In this document: piece after piece, positions 1 through 8,982 of the stretch | How positions within the stretch are numbered: the first letter of the stretch is position 1 | How the letters are laid out: each line of letters begins with the position of its first letter | DNA from: Kosakonia sp. SMBL-WEM22 | GTDB taxonomy: Bacteria > Pseudomonadota > Gammaproteobacteria > Enterobacterales > Enterobacteriaceae | DNA length: 64,000 nucleotides | Reading direction: 5' to 3' | NCBI RefSeq assembly: GCF_014490785.1 | Contig: NZ_CP051488.1 | Location: forward strand, 2,914,001-2,978,000 | Translations under genes and position numbers: made by a program | Notes under the pieces: generated by a model | The model's database searches: none | Told to the model about the DNA's origin: nothing | Seen by the model: the letters and a program-made list of their open reading frames with translations, nothing else

Positions 1-423
1 GGCGGCGTCTGCCTGCGGATTGGCGGGGAGTTTTAACAGCGTGCGCACCATGTGCTGCACCTGGCTCTTCTCCGCGCTACCAATACCCACCACCGTCTGT
101 TTAACCTGGCGGGCGGCATACTCAAAGACCGGTAAGTCCTGATTGACGGCGGCGACAATCGCCACGCCGCGCGCCTGCCCCAGTTTCAGCGCCGAGTCGG
201 CGTTTTTCGCCATAAACACCTGTTCGATGGCGAAAAAGTCCGGCTGAAATTGAGTGATGATCTCCGACACGCCTGCATAAATCAGCTTCAGACGCGAGGG
301 CAGATCGTCAACTTTTGTGCGGATACAGCCGCTGCCGAGGTAGGTCAGCTGGCGGCCTGTCTGGCGGATCACACCATAACCGGTGATACGTGAACCCGGG
401 TCGATCCCGAGAATAATCGCCAT
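1..423 (-). CDS. ruvC: RuvC Holliday junction resolvase (C-terminus cut by window edge)
   Basis: Endonuclease that nicks Holliday junctions symmetrically after RuvAB branch migration. The visible 141 codons start at the ATG at 423 with MAIILGIDPGSRVTGYG, which carries the first catalytic Asp. The second acid lies in FAIEQVF. The visible part ends in NPQADAA, so one of the two C-terminal catalytic Asp residues is present and the other would be the next codon beyond the window. The full family length is about 173 residues, so roughly 30 are missing. yebC follows upstream on the same strand after a 141-base gap, the usual enterobacterial order. Identification is from recalled near-identity to E. 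coli RuvC. Confidence 0.97.
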   Translation of the reverse strand, partial: MAIILGIDPGSRITGYGVIRQTGRQLTYLGSGCIRTKVDDLPSRLKLIYAGVSEIITQFQPDFFAIEQVFMAKNADSALKLGQARGVAIVAAVNQDLPVFEYAARQVKQTVVGIGSAEKSQVQHMVRTLLKLPANPQADAA

Positions 424-564
424 TGTGCCTCTCCGCTTAACTCACTCATTCTGCAACCTTTACTACCCAGCGTATTTCCGCGCACAGGAAGGCGGCTGCG
501 CCCGTCACAAAGGAGCGGGTACGCGAAGAGAGCCACCGCCCCTGTGGGCAGAAAATAGCGGGTA

Positions 565-1305
565 TTACAGGGTTGCCGCAACTTCGTCGGAGATCTCACC
601 GTTGTGATAAACCTCCTGCACATCGTCGCAATCTTCCAGCATATCGATCAGGCGCAGCAGCTTCGGTGCGGTTTCCGCATCCATATCCGCTTTGGTCGAC
701 GGGATCATCGACACTTCAGCGTTGTCCGCTTTCAGACCGGCAGCTTCCAGCGCATCGCGCACGGCACCCATCTCTTCCCAGGCGGTGTAAACGTCAATCG
801 CGCCGTCGTCGTAAGTCACCACATCTTCAGCACCGGCTTCCAGCGCCGCTTCCATGATGGTGTCTTCATCGCCCGCTTCGAAAGAGATCACCCCTTTCTT
901 GCTAAACAGGTAGGCAACAGAACCGTCGGTACCGAGGTTGCCACCGCATTTGCTGAAGGCATGGCGCACTTCGGCAACGGTACGGTTACGGTTGTCACTC
1001 AGGCACTCGACCATCACCGCGGTGCCGCCAGGACCGTAACCTTCATAAATGATGGTTTCCATGTTCGCGTCGTCGTCACCGCCGACGCCACGCGCGATGG
1101 CGCGGTTCAGGGTGTCACGCGTCATGTTGTTGGAGAGCGCTTTATCGACCGCCGCGCGCAGACGCGGGTTCGAGGCGATATCGCCGCCGCCCAGACGTGC
1201 CGCTGTCACCAGCTCACGAATAATTTTGGTGAAGATCTTACCGCGTTTGGCATCCTGTGCCGCTTTACGGTGTTTGGTGTTGGCCCATTTACTGTGACCT
1301 GCCAT
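565..1305 (-). CDS. yebC: YebC/TACO1-family translation or transcription factor
   Basis: A 246-residue YebC/TACO1-family protein. Members have been described as DNA-binding regulators and, more recently, as factors that help ribosomes through difficult sequences such as proline runs. The signature MAGHSKWANTKHRKAAQDAK is at the N-terminus, followed by the Arg/Lys-rich helical domain and the acidic alpha/beta domains, with LLRLIDMLEDCDDVQEVYHN near the end. The length equals that of E. coli YebC. It lies 27 bases downstream of nudB and upstream of ruvC, all on the minus strand, so it is probably cotranscribed with nudB and aspS. Confidence 0.95.
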   Translation of the reverse strand: MAGHSKWANTKHRKAAQDAKRGKIFTKIIRELVTAARLGGGDIASNPRLRAAVDKALSNNMTRDTLNRAIARGVGGDDDANMETIIYEGYGPGGTAVMVECLSDNRNRTVAEVRHAFSKCGGNLGTDGSVAYLFSKKGVISFEAGDEDTIMEAALEAGAEDVVTYDDGAIDVYTAWEEMGAVRDALEAAGLKADNAEVSMIPSTKADMDAETAPKLLRLIDMLEDCDDVQEVYHNGEISDEVAATL

Positions 1306-1332
1306 AAAAAATTCTCCAGAAAAAACCGCCGT

Positions 1333-1776
1333 TCAGGCGGCGTTAATAACAAATTCTTCAATCGCCTGCCGGTTGCTCCACGACTTGGTCAATGCCGCCG
1401 CAGCGGGCGCATCAAGCCAGCGGTACGCCAGATGTTCGGTAAACACAATTGGGCACTCATGGGGCAGCGCTAAACAAAACCAGGATTCGGTGTTGTGAGT
1501 CACGCCCGGCGCATAGCGATGACGTAAATGACTGAAAATTTCAAATTCCACCGTGCGCTGGCAGTCAATCAGGCGATGCGGCGCTGCGCCGACATCGATA
1601 TTGACCTCTTCCATGACTTCGCGCGCGGCGGCCTGCAACGCGCTTTCACCCGGCTCGAGGCTGCCGGTAACCGACTGCCAGAACTCGGGATCGTCGCGTC
1701 GCTGCAACATCAGCACCCGTTTTGTCGCTTCGGCATAAATCACCACCAGCACAGAAACGGGATGCTTAAAGGACAT
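1333..1776 (-). CDS. nudB: Dihydroneopterin triphosphate diphosphatase (Nudix)
   Basis: Nudix hydrolase of 147 residues that removes pyrophosphate from dihydroneopterin triphosphate in folate biosynthesis. The Nudix box (G-x5-E-x7-REVxEE) is visible at about residues 38-60, beginning GSLEPGES and ending in REVMEEV, with the metal-binding Glu residues intact. The C-terminus ending QAIEEFVINAA matches E. coli NudB. Its ATG lies one base after the aspS stop codon, so the two are translationally close and surely cotranscribed. Compared with E. coli the N-terminus is about three residues shorter. Confidence 0.95.
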   Translation of the reverse strand: MSFKHPVSVLVVIYAEATKRVLMLQRRDDPEFWQSVTGSLEPGESALQAAAREVMEEVNIDVGAAPHRLIDCQRTVEFEIFSHLRHRYAPGVTHNTESWFCLALPHECPIVFTEHLAYRWLDAPAAAALTKSWSNRQAIEEFVINAA

Positions 1777-1777
1777 C

Positions 1778-3556
1778 TTATTTGCTCTCCGGCGTCTCTT
1801 TTTTGATAACCGAGATACCCAGCTCCGCCAGCGCGGTTGGGTTGCCGAAGCTCGGCGCTTCGGTCATCAGGCATGCCGCCGCCGTGGTTTTCGGGAACGC
1901 GATAACGTCACGGATGTTGTCGGTGCCGGTCAGCAGCATAGTCAAACGGTCGAGACCAAACGCCAGGCCCGCGTGCGGCGGCGTACCATATTTCAGGGCG
2001 TCGAGCAGGAAGCCGAACTTCTCGCGCTGCTCCTGCTCATTGATACCGAGAATGCCAAACACCGTCTGCTGCATTTCGCCGTTATGAATACGTACGGAAC
2101 CGCCGCCCACTTCGTAGCCGTTGATAACCATATCGTAGGCGTTAGCGATCGCCGTTTCCGGTGCCGCTTTCAGCTCGGCCGGGCTCATGTCGCGCGGGGC
2201 GGTGAACGGGTGGTGCATCGCGGTCAGGCCGCCTTCGCCGTCATCTTCAAACATCGGGAAGTCGATAACCCACAGCGGCGCCCATTTGTTTTCGTCGGTT
2301 AGATTCAGATCTTTACCCAGCTTCAGACGCAGCGCGCCCAGCGCATCGGCAACCACTTTCTTGTTGTCAGCGCCGAAGAAGATCATGTCGCCATCCTGCG
2401 CGCCGGTGCGCGACAGAATTTCGCCCACGATCTCAGCGTTGAGGAATTTCGCTACCGGACTGGTGATGCCCTCAAGGCCTTTCGCCGCTTCGTTAACTTT
2501 GATGTAGGCCAGACCTTTCGCGCCGTAAATTTCAACGAACTTGCCGTAGTCATCAATCTGTTTACGGCTAAGCTGCGCGCCGCCCGGCACACGCAGTGCG
2601 GCAACGCGGCCTTTGGCATCGTTAGCCGGGCCGGAGAAGACTTTAAACTCGACCGCTTTCAGCAGGTCGGCAACGTCCACCAGCTCCATCGGGTTGCGCA
2701 GATCCGGCTTATCGGAACCGTAACGACGCTCGGCTTCGGCAAAGGTCATGATCGGGAACTCACCGAGATCGACGCCCTTCACTTCCTGCCACAGCTGGCG
2801 AACCAGCGCTTCCATCACTTCACGCACCTGCGGCGCGGTCATGAAGGAGGTTTCCACATCGATCTGGGTAAATTCCGGCTGGCGGTCAGCGCGCAGATCT
2901 TCATCGCGGAAGCATTTAACGATCTGGTAGTAGCGGTCGAAGCCGGACATCATCAGCAGCTGCTTAAAGAGCTGCGGAGACTGCGGCAGCGCGTAGAATT
3001 TGCCTTTATGCACGCGGCTCGGGACCAGGTAGTCGCGCGCGCCTTCCGGCGTCGCTTTGGTCAGCATCGGCGTTTCGATGTCGAGGAAACCGTGATCATC
3101 CATAAAACGGCGCACGAAGCTGGTGATTTTCGCACGCGTCTTCAGGCGCTGCGCCATCTCAGGGCGACGCAGGTCGAGATAGCGGTACTTCAGACGCGCT
3201 TCTTCGGTGTTGACGTGGTTAGAATCCAGCGGCAGCGCGTCGGCGCGGTTGATGATGGTCAGTTCAGTGGCGAACACTTCCACTTCACCGGTAGCCATCT
3301 CTTTGTTGGCATTTTTGCCTTCGCGGGCGCGAACAGTACCGGTAATTTGAATGCAGAACTCATTACGCAGTTCAGAGGCGAGCTGGAACGCATCCTGACG
3401 GTCCGGGTCGAAAAACACCTGCACGATGCCTTCGCGATCGCGCATATCGATAAAGATAAGGCTACCGAGGTCACGACGGCGGTTGACCCACCCACAAAGC
3501 GTTACTTGCTGTCCGACATGGGACTGATTGAGCTGCCCGCAATATACTGTACGCAT
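1778..3556 (-). CDS. aspS: Aspartyl-tRNA synthetase
   Basis: Class IIb aminoacyl-tRNA synthetase of 592 residues that charges tRNA-Asp in the cytoplasm. It has an N-terminal OB-fold anticodon-binding domain starting MRTVYCGQLN, class II motif 2 around FRDEDLRADRQPEFTQ (about residue 217), a bacterial GAD insertion domain, and motif 3 GLAFGLDRLTMLL near the C-terminus. I start it at the ATG at 3556, which gives the family N-terminus; the open frame runs 12 codons further upstream, but those codons do not resemble the family. A sigma-70-like promoter lies about 100 bases upstream. nudB and yebC follow in the same direction. Confidence 0.97.
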   Translation of the reverse strand: MRTVYCGQLNQSHVGQQVTLCGWVNRRRDLGSLIFIDMRDREGIVQVFFDPDRQDAFQLASELRNEFCIQITGTVRAREGKNANKEMATGEVEVFATELTIINRADALPLDSNHVNTEEARLKYRYLDLRRPEMAQRLKTRAKITSFVRRFMDDHGFLDIETPMLTKATPEGARDYLVPSRVHKGKFYALPQSPQLFKQLLMMSGFDRYYQIVKCFRDEDLRADRQPEFTQIDVETSFMTAPQVREVMEALVRQLWQEVKGVDLGEFPIMTFAEAERRYGSDKPDLRNPMELVDVADLLKAVEFKVFSGPANDAKGRVAALRVPGGAQLSRKQIDDYGKFVEIYGAKGLAYIKVNEAAKGLEGITSPVAKFLNAEIVGEILSRTGAQDGDMIFFGADNKKVVADALGALRLKLGKDLNLTDENKWAPLWVIDFPMFEDDGEGGLTAMHHPFTAPRDMSPAELKAAPETAIANAYDMVINGYEVGGGSVRIHNGEMQQTVFGILGINEQEQREKFGFLLDALKYGTPPHAGLAFGLDRLTMLLTGTDNIRDVIAFPKTTAAACLMTEAPSFGNPTALAELGISVIKKETPESK

Positions 3557-3657
3557 GAGATATCCCTTAATTAGCTGCGCATGACCCATCACCTGCGGCG
3601 CAGGCGCGCTGGGGGCAGCTATTTTCGTATGTCACATCTGGATGAAAAAAGGGGGCT

Positions 3658-3686
3658 ATTATACTGGAAATAATGACCGACGATAA
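3658..3686 (-). promoter_or_regulatory. Probable sigma-70 promoter of aspS
   Basis: On the minus strand a perfect TATAAT (-10) lies at 3658-3663, and TTATCG (-35, weak) at 3681-3686, with 17 bases between them. It sits about 100 bases upstream of the aspS ATG and points at aspS. This is pattern evidence only. Confidence 0.6.
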
Positions 3687-3821
3687 GCCCGCTACCGACT
3701 GTACGCACGTTTGCTGCGCGCTTATTGCGCATTCTCACAAAATTTAACAAAAATTGTAAACCCGGCGCGCGGAAAGAGCGCGTAAGGTAATGCCCCAACG
3801 CGATTATTTTCAGGAGTGAAC

Positions 3822-4388
3822 ATGCTGGAACTCAACACGGCGAAAACGGCACTGGTAGTTATCGATCTTCAGGAAGGCATTCTGCCCTTCGCCGGCGGCC
3901 CGCACACTGCGCAAGAGGTTGTAACGCGCTCGGCGCGATTGGCCGAGAAGTTTCGTGCCAACGGCGCGCCGGTGGTGCTGGTGCGTGTCGGCTGGTCGGC
4001 GGATTTTGCCGAAGCGCTGAAGCAGCCGGTGGACGCCGCGATGGGCGGTCACGGCCTGCCGGAGAACTGGTGGGATTACCCGGCAGCGCTTGGCAAACAG
4101 GCGAGCGATATCGAGGTAACTAAACGCCAGTGGGGCGCTTTCTATGGCACCGATCTGGAAATGCAGCTGCGCCGTCGCGGTATCGACACCATCGTGCTGT
4201 GCGGCATTTCGACCAATATCGGCGTCGAATCCACCGCCCGCAACGCCTGGGAGATGGGCTTTTCGCTGATTATCGCTGAAGATGCCTGCAGCGCCGCCGA
4301 TGCCGAACAGCATCAGGGCAGCATGAAAAACATCTTCCCGCGTATCGGTCGCGTGCGCAGCAGCGAGGAGATTATCGCGGCGTTATGA
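3822..4388 (+). CDS. yecD: YecD, isochorismatase-fold hydrolase-like protein
   Basis: A 188-residue isochorismatase-superfamily protein of unknown substrate. The fold's first acid is in LVVIDLQEG and the conserved Lys in VTKRQWGAF. The nucleophilic Cys of nicotinamidases and other amidohydrolases is missing: the motif reads CGISTNIGVESTAR with Gly at that position, as in true isochorismatases, so an amidase reaction is unlikely. I start at ATG 3822, which has AGGAG five bases upstream; a GTG two codons earlier overlaps that ribosome site. The gene overlaps yecE by four bases (ATGA), indicating translational coupling. Confidence 0.93.
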   Translation: MLELNTAKTALVVIDLQEGILPFAGGPHTAQEVVTRSARLAEKFRANGAPVVLVRVGWSADFAEALKQPVDAAMGGHGLPENWWDYPAALGKQASDIEVTKRQWGAFYGTDLEMQLRRRGIDTIVLCGISTNIGVESTARNAWEMGFSLIIAEDACSAADAEQHQGSMKNIFPRIGRVRSSEEIIAAL

Positions 4389-5203
4389 TCTATATCGGCC
4401 TGCCGCAGTGGTCGCACCCGAAATGGGTGCGCCTTGGGATCACCTCCCTTGAGGAGTATGCCCGTCACTTCAATTGTGTTGAGGGCAACACCACGCTCTA
4501 TGCGCTCCCGAAAGCGGAGATTGTCTCGCGCTGGCACGATCAGACCAGCGATGATTTCCGCTTCTGCTTTAAGTTTCCCGCCACCATCTCCCACCAGGCG
4601 GCGCTGCGAAACTGTGATGATTTAACCCACGAATTCTTTAGCCGCATGTCGCCGCTCGCCGGCAGGATTGGCCAATACTGGCTCCAGCTGCCAGCGACAT
4701 TTGGCCCGCGCGATCTCCCTGCGTTGTGGGCTTTTCTTGATACGCTGCCCGCAGGCTTTACCTACGGCGTCGAAGTGCGCCATCCCGCCTTCTTTGAGAA
4801 AGGCGACGAGGAGAAAGCCCTCAACCAGGGGCTGCACGCGCGCAAGGTCAACCGCGTGATGCTTGACAGCCGCCCGGTGCACAGCGCGAAACCGCATAGC
4901 GAAGCGGTGCGCGAGGCGCAGCGTAAGAAGCCGAAAGTACCGGTGCATGCGCTGGTTACCGCCGGGCATCCAATGGTGCGCTTTATCGGCAGTGACGATA
5001 TGGCGCAGAACCGCGAGCTTTTCGCCGTCTGGTTAAACAAACTGCCAGCCTGGGAGCAGACCACCACGCCCTATCTGTTCCTGCATACGCCCGATATCGC
5101 CCAGGCTCCCGAGCTGGTCGAAACTCTGTGGCAGGATCTTCGCACCGCGATGCCGATCGTCGGCGAAGCCCCCTCCCTGCCGTTACAATCTTCTCTTTTT
5201 TAA
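4385..5203 (+). CDS. yecE: YecE, DUF72 family protein
   Basis: A 272-residue DUF72-family protein, the same length as E. coli YecE, with a TIM-barrel-like fold and no established reaction. The typical beginning MIYIGLPQWSHPKW is present, followed by FCFKFPATISH (the family KxP segment) and YGVEVRHPAFF. The start overlaps the yecD stop by four bases, so the two are translated as a pair. Nothing in the sequence points to a specific substrate. Confidence 0.92.
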   Translation: MIYIGLPQWSHPKWVRLGITSLEEYARHFNCVEGNTTLYALPKAEIVSRWHDQTSDDFRFCFKFPATISHQAALRNCDDLTHEFFSRMSPLAGRIGQYWLQLPATFGPRDLPALWAFLDTLPAGFTYGVEVRHPAFFEKGDEEKALNQGLHARKVNRVMLDSRPVHSAKPHSEAVREAQRKKPKVPVHALVTAGHPMVRFIGSDDMAQNRELFAVWLNKLPAWEQTTTPYLFLHTPDIAQAPELVETLWQDLRTAMPIVGEAPSLPLQSSLF

Positions 5204-5255
5204 GCCCAGCACCTATCATTGATGGGCTATCGCCGTAACCTTAAAGGGAGTTAGT

Positions 5256-5651
5256 ATGGTAAGCGCGTTGTATGCCGTGCTGGGTGCGTTATTACTGGTT
5301 AAATTTGCTTCTGATGTGATTCGTCTGCGTATGCAGTACCGTGTGAGCTTTGGCGACGGCGGGTTTAGTGAGTTGCAGAACGCGATGCGTATTCACGGCA
5401 ATGCCGTGGAGTACATTCCTGTTGCGCTGATCCTGCTGCTGTTTATGGAGATGAACGGCGCGCAAAACTGGATGGTGCATCTCTGCGGTACTCTACTGAT
5501 TGTTGGCCGTCTGATGCACTATTACGGTTTGCATCATCGGCTTATCTACTGGCGGCGTTACGGGATGGGCGCAACGCTCTGCTCCCTGCTGCTGATGGTG
5601 CTGGCAAATGTGTGGTATATGCCCTGGGAGTTGGTTTTCTCCCTGCGTTAG
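5256..5651 (+). CDS. yecN: YecN, MAPEG-family inner membrane protein
   Basis: A 131-residue integral membrane protein of the MAPEG superfamily (membrane-associated proteins in eicosanoid and glutathione metabolism). About four hydrophobic helices can be seen: residues 1-20, about 50-68, 75-92 and 105-128. The family segment ELQNAMRIHGNAVEYIPVALIL is split between the loop and the second helix. The bacterial role is unknown. A good GGGAG ribosome site precedes the ATG at 5256. It stands between yecE and cmoA in the same order as in E. coli. Confidence 0.92.
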   Translation: MVSALYAVLGALLLVKFASDVIRLRMQYRVSFGDGGFSELQNAMRIHGNAVEYIPVALILLLFMEMNGAQNWMVHLCGTLLIVGRLMHYYGLHHRLIYWRRYGMGATLCSLLLMVLANVWYMPWELVFSLR

Positions 5652-5690
5652 CGCACAATACGCCCCTTTGTTTTCCCGGATATTTACACT

Positions 5691-6431
5691 ATGTCTCACC
5701 GCGACACGCTTTTTTCTGCGCCTATCGCCCGCCTCGGCGACTGGACCTTCGATGAACGGGTAGCTGAAGTCTTCCCGGATATGATCCAGCGTTCCGTTCC
5801 GGGTTACTCCAATATTATTTCGATGATCGGCATGCTGGCGGAGCGCTTTGTGCAACCCGGCACGCAGGTTTACGATCTTGGCTGCTCACTGGGCGCTGCC
5901 ACACTGTCGGTGCGCCGCAATATTCATCATGACGATTGCAAAATCATTGCCGTTGACAACTCACCTGCAATGGTAGAACGCTGTCGCCGTCATATCGACG
6001 CCTATAAAGCGCCGACGCCGGTTGAGGTGATTGAGGGCGATATTCGCGATATCGAGATTAACAACGCCTCGCTGGTGGTGCTCAACTTCACCCTGCAATT
6101 TCTCGAACCCGATGACCGGCTGAAGCTGCTGCAAAAAGTTTATCAGGGGCTGAACCCGGGCGGCGCGCTGGTACTCTCTGAAAAGTTTAGTTTTGAAGAT
6201 CACACTGTCGGCGAGCTGCTGTTCAATATGCACCACGACTTTAAACGCGCCAACGGCTACAGCGAGCTGGAGATCAGCCAGAAGCGCAGCATGCTGGAGA
6301 ATGTGATGCTGACGGACTCCGTTGAAGCCCACAAAGCACGCCTGCGCACCGCGGGTTTTGAGCACAGCGAATTGTGGTTCCAGTGCTTTAACTTCGGTTC
6401 GCTGGTGGCACTGAAGGCGGTGCAGTCATGA
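5691..6431 (+). CDS. cmoA: Carboxy-SAM synthase CmoA
   Basis: A 246-residue class I methyltransferase-fold enzyme that makes carboxy-S-adenosylmethionine from SAM and prephenate, the cofactor for wobble uridine modification. SAM motif I is YDLGCSLGAATLSVRR near residue 62, followed by IIAVDNSPAMVERC (acidic ribose-binding residue) and VVLNFTLQFL. It overlaps cmoB by four bases (ATGA), so the cofactor maker and its user are translationally coupled. Confidence 0.96.
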   Translation: MSHRDTLFSAPIARLGDWTFDERVAEVFPDMIQRSVPGYSNIISMIGMLAERFVQPGTQVYDLGCSLGAATLSVRRNIHHDDCKIIAVDNSPAMVERCRRHIDAYKAPTPVEVIEGDIRDIEINNASLVVLNFTLQFLEPDDRLKLLQKVYQGLNPGGALVLSEKFSFEDHTVGELLFNMHHDFKRANGYSELEISQKRSMLENVMLTDSVEAHKARLRTAGFEHSELWFQCFNFGSLVALKAVQS

Positions 6432-7399
6432 TCGAGTTTGGCCGTTTTTATCAGCAGATCGCCACCGGTCCCCTCGCCCACTGGCTCGAGACGCTTCCGG
6501 CGCAAATCGCCGCCTGGCAGCGCGAAACCCTGCACGGGCAGTTCAAGCAGTGGAACAACGCCGTTGAGTTCCTGCCCAGCCTGACGCCGGATTCGCTCGA
6601 TTTCGTCAACGGCGTCATCGCACGCAGCGCCGAACCGTTAAGCGCCGGGCAGTTAAAGGGGATGGAGACGCTGCTGCGTAATCTGATGCCTTGGCGTAAA
6701 GGGCCGTTTTCACTCTACGGTCTTGATATCGACACCGAATGGCGCTCGGACTGGAAGTGGGAACGCGTTTTGCCGCACCTTTCTGACCTACGCGGTCGCA
6801 CCATTCTGGATGTTGGCTGCGGCAGCGGGTACCACTTGTGGCGCATGATTGGCGCGGGCGCGCAGCTGGCGGTCGGTATCGACCCGACGCAGCTTTTTCT
6901 CTGCCAGTTTGAAGCGGTGCGCAAGTTATTAGGCGACGATCGCCGCGCGCATCTGCTGCCGCTCGGCATTGAGCAGTTGCCTGCACTGAACGCCTTTGAC
7001 ACTGTCTTTTCCATGGGCGTGCTCTACCATCGCCGCTCGCCGCTGGAGCATCTCTGGCAGTTGAAAGATCAACTGGTTAAAGAGGGTGAACTGGTGCTGG
7101 AGACGCTGGTGGTGGAAGGTGACGAAAACACCGTGCTGGTGCCGGGTGACCGCTACGCGCAGATGCGTAACGTTTACTTTATCCCCTCCGCGCTGGCGCT
7201 AAAAAACTGGCTGGAGAAGTGTGGTTTTGTCGATGTGCGCATTGTTGATGCCAATGTGACAAGCTGCGATGAGCAGCGCCGCACATCGTGGATGGTAACC
7301 GAATCGCTGGCTGATTTTCTCGACCCGAACGATCGCACTAAAACGGTGGAAGGCTACCCTGCCCCGCTGCGCGCGGTGCTGATTGCCCGTAAACCGTAG
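6428..7399 (+). CDS. cmoB: tRNA U34 carboxymethyltransferase CmoB
   Basis: A 323-residue enzyme that transfers the carboxymethyl group from carboxy-SAM to 5-hydroxyuridine at tRNA position 34, giving cmo5U. Residues known to bind the carboxylated cofactor in E. coli align exactly: Lys91 in WRKGPFSLYG, Trp105 in DTEWRSDW and Lys110. The SAM motif is ILDVGCGSGYH, followed by GIDPTQLFLCQF. The start overlaps the cmoA stop. Downstream lies convergent cutC, with a terminator between. Confidence 0.97.
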   Translation: MIEFGRFYQQIATGPLAHWLETLPAQIAAWQRETLHGQFKQWNNAVEFLPSLTPDSLDFVNGVIARSAEPLSAGQLKGMETLLRNLMPWRKGPFSLYGLDIDTEWRSDWKWERVLPHLSDLRGRTILDVGCGSGYHLWRMIGAGAQLAVGIDPTQLFLCQFEAVRKLLGDDRRAHLLPLGIEQLPALNAFDTVFSMGVLYHRRSPLEHLWQLKDQLVKEGELVLETLVVEGDENTVLVPGDRYAQMRNVYFIPSALALKNWLEKCGFVDVRIVDANVTSCDEQRRTSWMVTESLADFLDPNDRTKTVEGYPAPLRAVLIARKP

Positions 7400-7400
7400 A

Positions 7401-7433
7401 CAAAAAAAGGCCCCTGTTAATGGCAGGGGCCTG
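7401..7433 (-). terminator. Rho-independent terminator after cutC
   Basis: Inverted repeat AGGCCCCTG / CAGGGGCCT with a short loop. In the minus direction the stem is followed by seven T residues, so it terminates cutC. In the plus direction it has no T-run and would act weakly on cmoB. Confidence 0.8.
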
Positions 7434-7481
7434 GTACAAGCAAGCATCACATTGGGCGACATGATGCGGCGGTAAAAACGT

Positions 7482-8225
7482 TTACTGGCGGTAGTTAACA
7501 ATCAGCGCTTTCATCTCTGCGACGGCCTCTTTATCGACACCGTAGCGGGCATACTCGTCGGCGCTTGCATCGGACGACATCGATAACCCACTGTTGCGAT
7601 AGCGCATCGGCGACGCTGTCCAGTTTCCTGCCGAGCTATGCACCTCTTGCAAACCAGCGCGAAGAAAGAGTTCAAGGTTGTCAGGACGCACGCCTGCGCC
7701 AGCCATAATGATTGGAACACCGGGGAGCGCATTTAGTTCCGTAATAAGTGAAACTCCTTTTTCCGCCGTCGCCTGCTGCCCGGATGTCAGGATGCGCGCC
7801 ACGCCTGATTGTGACAATATTTCAACGGCCTGGTGCGGATCGGCGCACATATCGAAGGCGCGATGAAAAGTCACCGCCATCCCCTCTGCGGCGCGCATTA
7901 TCTGCGCCATTCTCGCCACATCGACTTCGCCATCCTCATTCAGCACGCCGGTCACCACGCCCGGAAAGCCAAGTTCGCGCACCTGCGCGATATCCGCCAG
8001 CAGCACGCGAAACTCATCCTCGCGATAGCAAAAATCGCCGCCGCGCGGTCGCACAATCGGATGGACGGGGATGGTCACCGCCTCACGCACTGCCTGCAAC
8101 GCGCCGAAGGATGGCGTCAGACCGCCCTCTTTCGGCGCAGCACAAAACTCAATGCGGTCAGCACCATGCTGCTCGGCGATAAGCGCATCCTCAACGCCGT
8201 AACAGCAGATCTCCAGTAGTGTCAT
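7482..8225 (-). CDS. cutC: CutC, copper homeostasis TIM-barrel protein
   Basis: A 247-residue TIM-barrel protein of the CutC family, first linked to copper tolerance in E. coli; its true enzymatic role is unsettled. The family start MTLLEICCYGVEDALIAEQH is at 8225. I reject 14 extra upstream codons because they do not match the family. Conserved segments include GADRIEFC, HPIVRPRGGDFCY, TFHRAFDMC and ILTSGQQATAEKG. It is convergent with cmoB and separated from it by a terminator. Confidence 0.94.
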   Translation of the reverse strand: MTLLEICCYGVEDALIAEQHGADRIEFCAAPKEGGLTPSFGALQAVREAVTIPVHPIVRPRGGDFCYREDEFRVLLADIAQVRELGFPGVVTGVLNEDGEVDVARMAQIMRAAEGMAVTFHRAFDMCADPHQAVEILSQSGVARILTSGQQATAEKGVSLITELNALPGVPIIMAGAGVRPDNLELFLRAGLQEVHSSAGNWTASPMRYRNSGLSMSSDASADEYARYGVDKEAVAEMKALIVNYRQ

Positions 8226-8276
8226 CACTTCTCCTTTACCTCTTCTCGCCCGCGCAAACAGGCTCAAACCGTGTTT

Positions 8277-8837
8277 TTACTGCTCGCTGGCGACAATTGC
8301 CTCGATGCTCCACGGGTGGAATTTCACCGTTACCTTGCCATCCGTCACTGCCAGCGTCGGGTTGGGCAACCGCTCGCGCTCGCCTTTTGGCGCGCTGGTT
8401 TTCACGGAGATCCCCGGCTGGCTCAGGCCTTCGTCGGCCAGCAGCGCCAGCGCCCGCGCATTCAGGGTCTCCACCTCGCCCGGCAGGACGATTTCAATGT
8501 GCTCCCACCCTTCATGGGGATAGCGCTTCTCCCCCGGCCAGGGCAGCTCCACCACGCTGAACCGCCAGTGGGCAACGCAGACCGGTTCATGCAGCTTAAA
8601 CAGGCAGATGGGGCGGCCATTAATGATATTTTCCGACAGCAGTTCGCCGCACTGCTCAAACCCGCGCCGCCAGCGCTCCGCCGTGGCGTTCTGGTGACAA
8701 CGCAGGGAGATGTGGTCGGCATCTAAGGGTGCGATAGCCAGCCCGAGACGGGAAGTGAAATTTTGCAGATCCGCCGTAAAACGCGGCAGATCTTCCACGA
8801 TATCCTGCAACTCTTCAATAGTTTGCCAATGGCGCAT
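8277..8837 (-). CDS. yecM: YecM, VOC-superfamily protein
   Basis: A 186-residue protein matching E. coli YecM (about 188 residues), whose fold belongs to the vicinal oxygen chelate metal-enzyme superfamily. No reaction is established. Recognisable segments are DADHISLRCHQ and WEHIEIVLPG, where the His and Glu residues could be metal ligands by analogy with the superfamily (inference). It is divergent from argS, and cutC follows downstream. Confidence 0.9.
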   Translation of the reverse strand: MRHWQTIEELQDIVEDLPRFTADLQNFTSRLGLAIAPLDADHISLRCHQNATAERWRRGFEQCGELLSENIINGRPICLFKLHEPVCVAHWRFSVVELPWPGEKRYPHEGWEHIEIVLPGEVETLNARALALLADEGLSQPGISVKTSAPKGERERLPNPTLAVTDGKVTVKFHPWSIEAIVASEQ

Positions 8838-8889
8838 AACAGTGCTCGCAACTCATAACAAAGCGCATAATCTACCGTGTTATGCGGTG

Positions 8890-8918
8890 CTGACGCCACC
8901 GGGCATTTGCAGTATACT
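8890..8918 (+). promoter_or_regulatory. Probable sigma-70 promoter of argS
   Basis: CTGACG (-35) at 8890-8895 and TATACT (-10) at 8913-8918, with 17 bases between, about 65 bases upstream of the argS GTG start. Found by eye from consensus. Confidence 0.6.
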
Positions 8919-8982
8919 CCCGCCTTTCATAAACACCCGGACGCCGCCCTCTTTCGCGGCGTCGCAAATGTAAGGTATCCCG

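Noticed and set aside
604..1473. 289-codon open frame antisense to yebC and nudB
   Set aside because: Spans two well-identified genes on the opposite strand; no ribosome site or family pattern.
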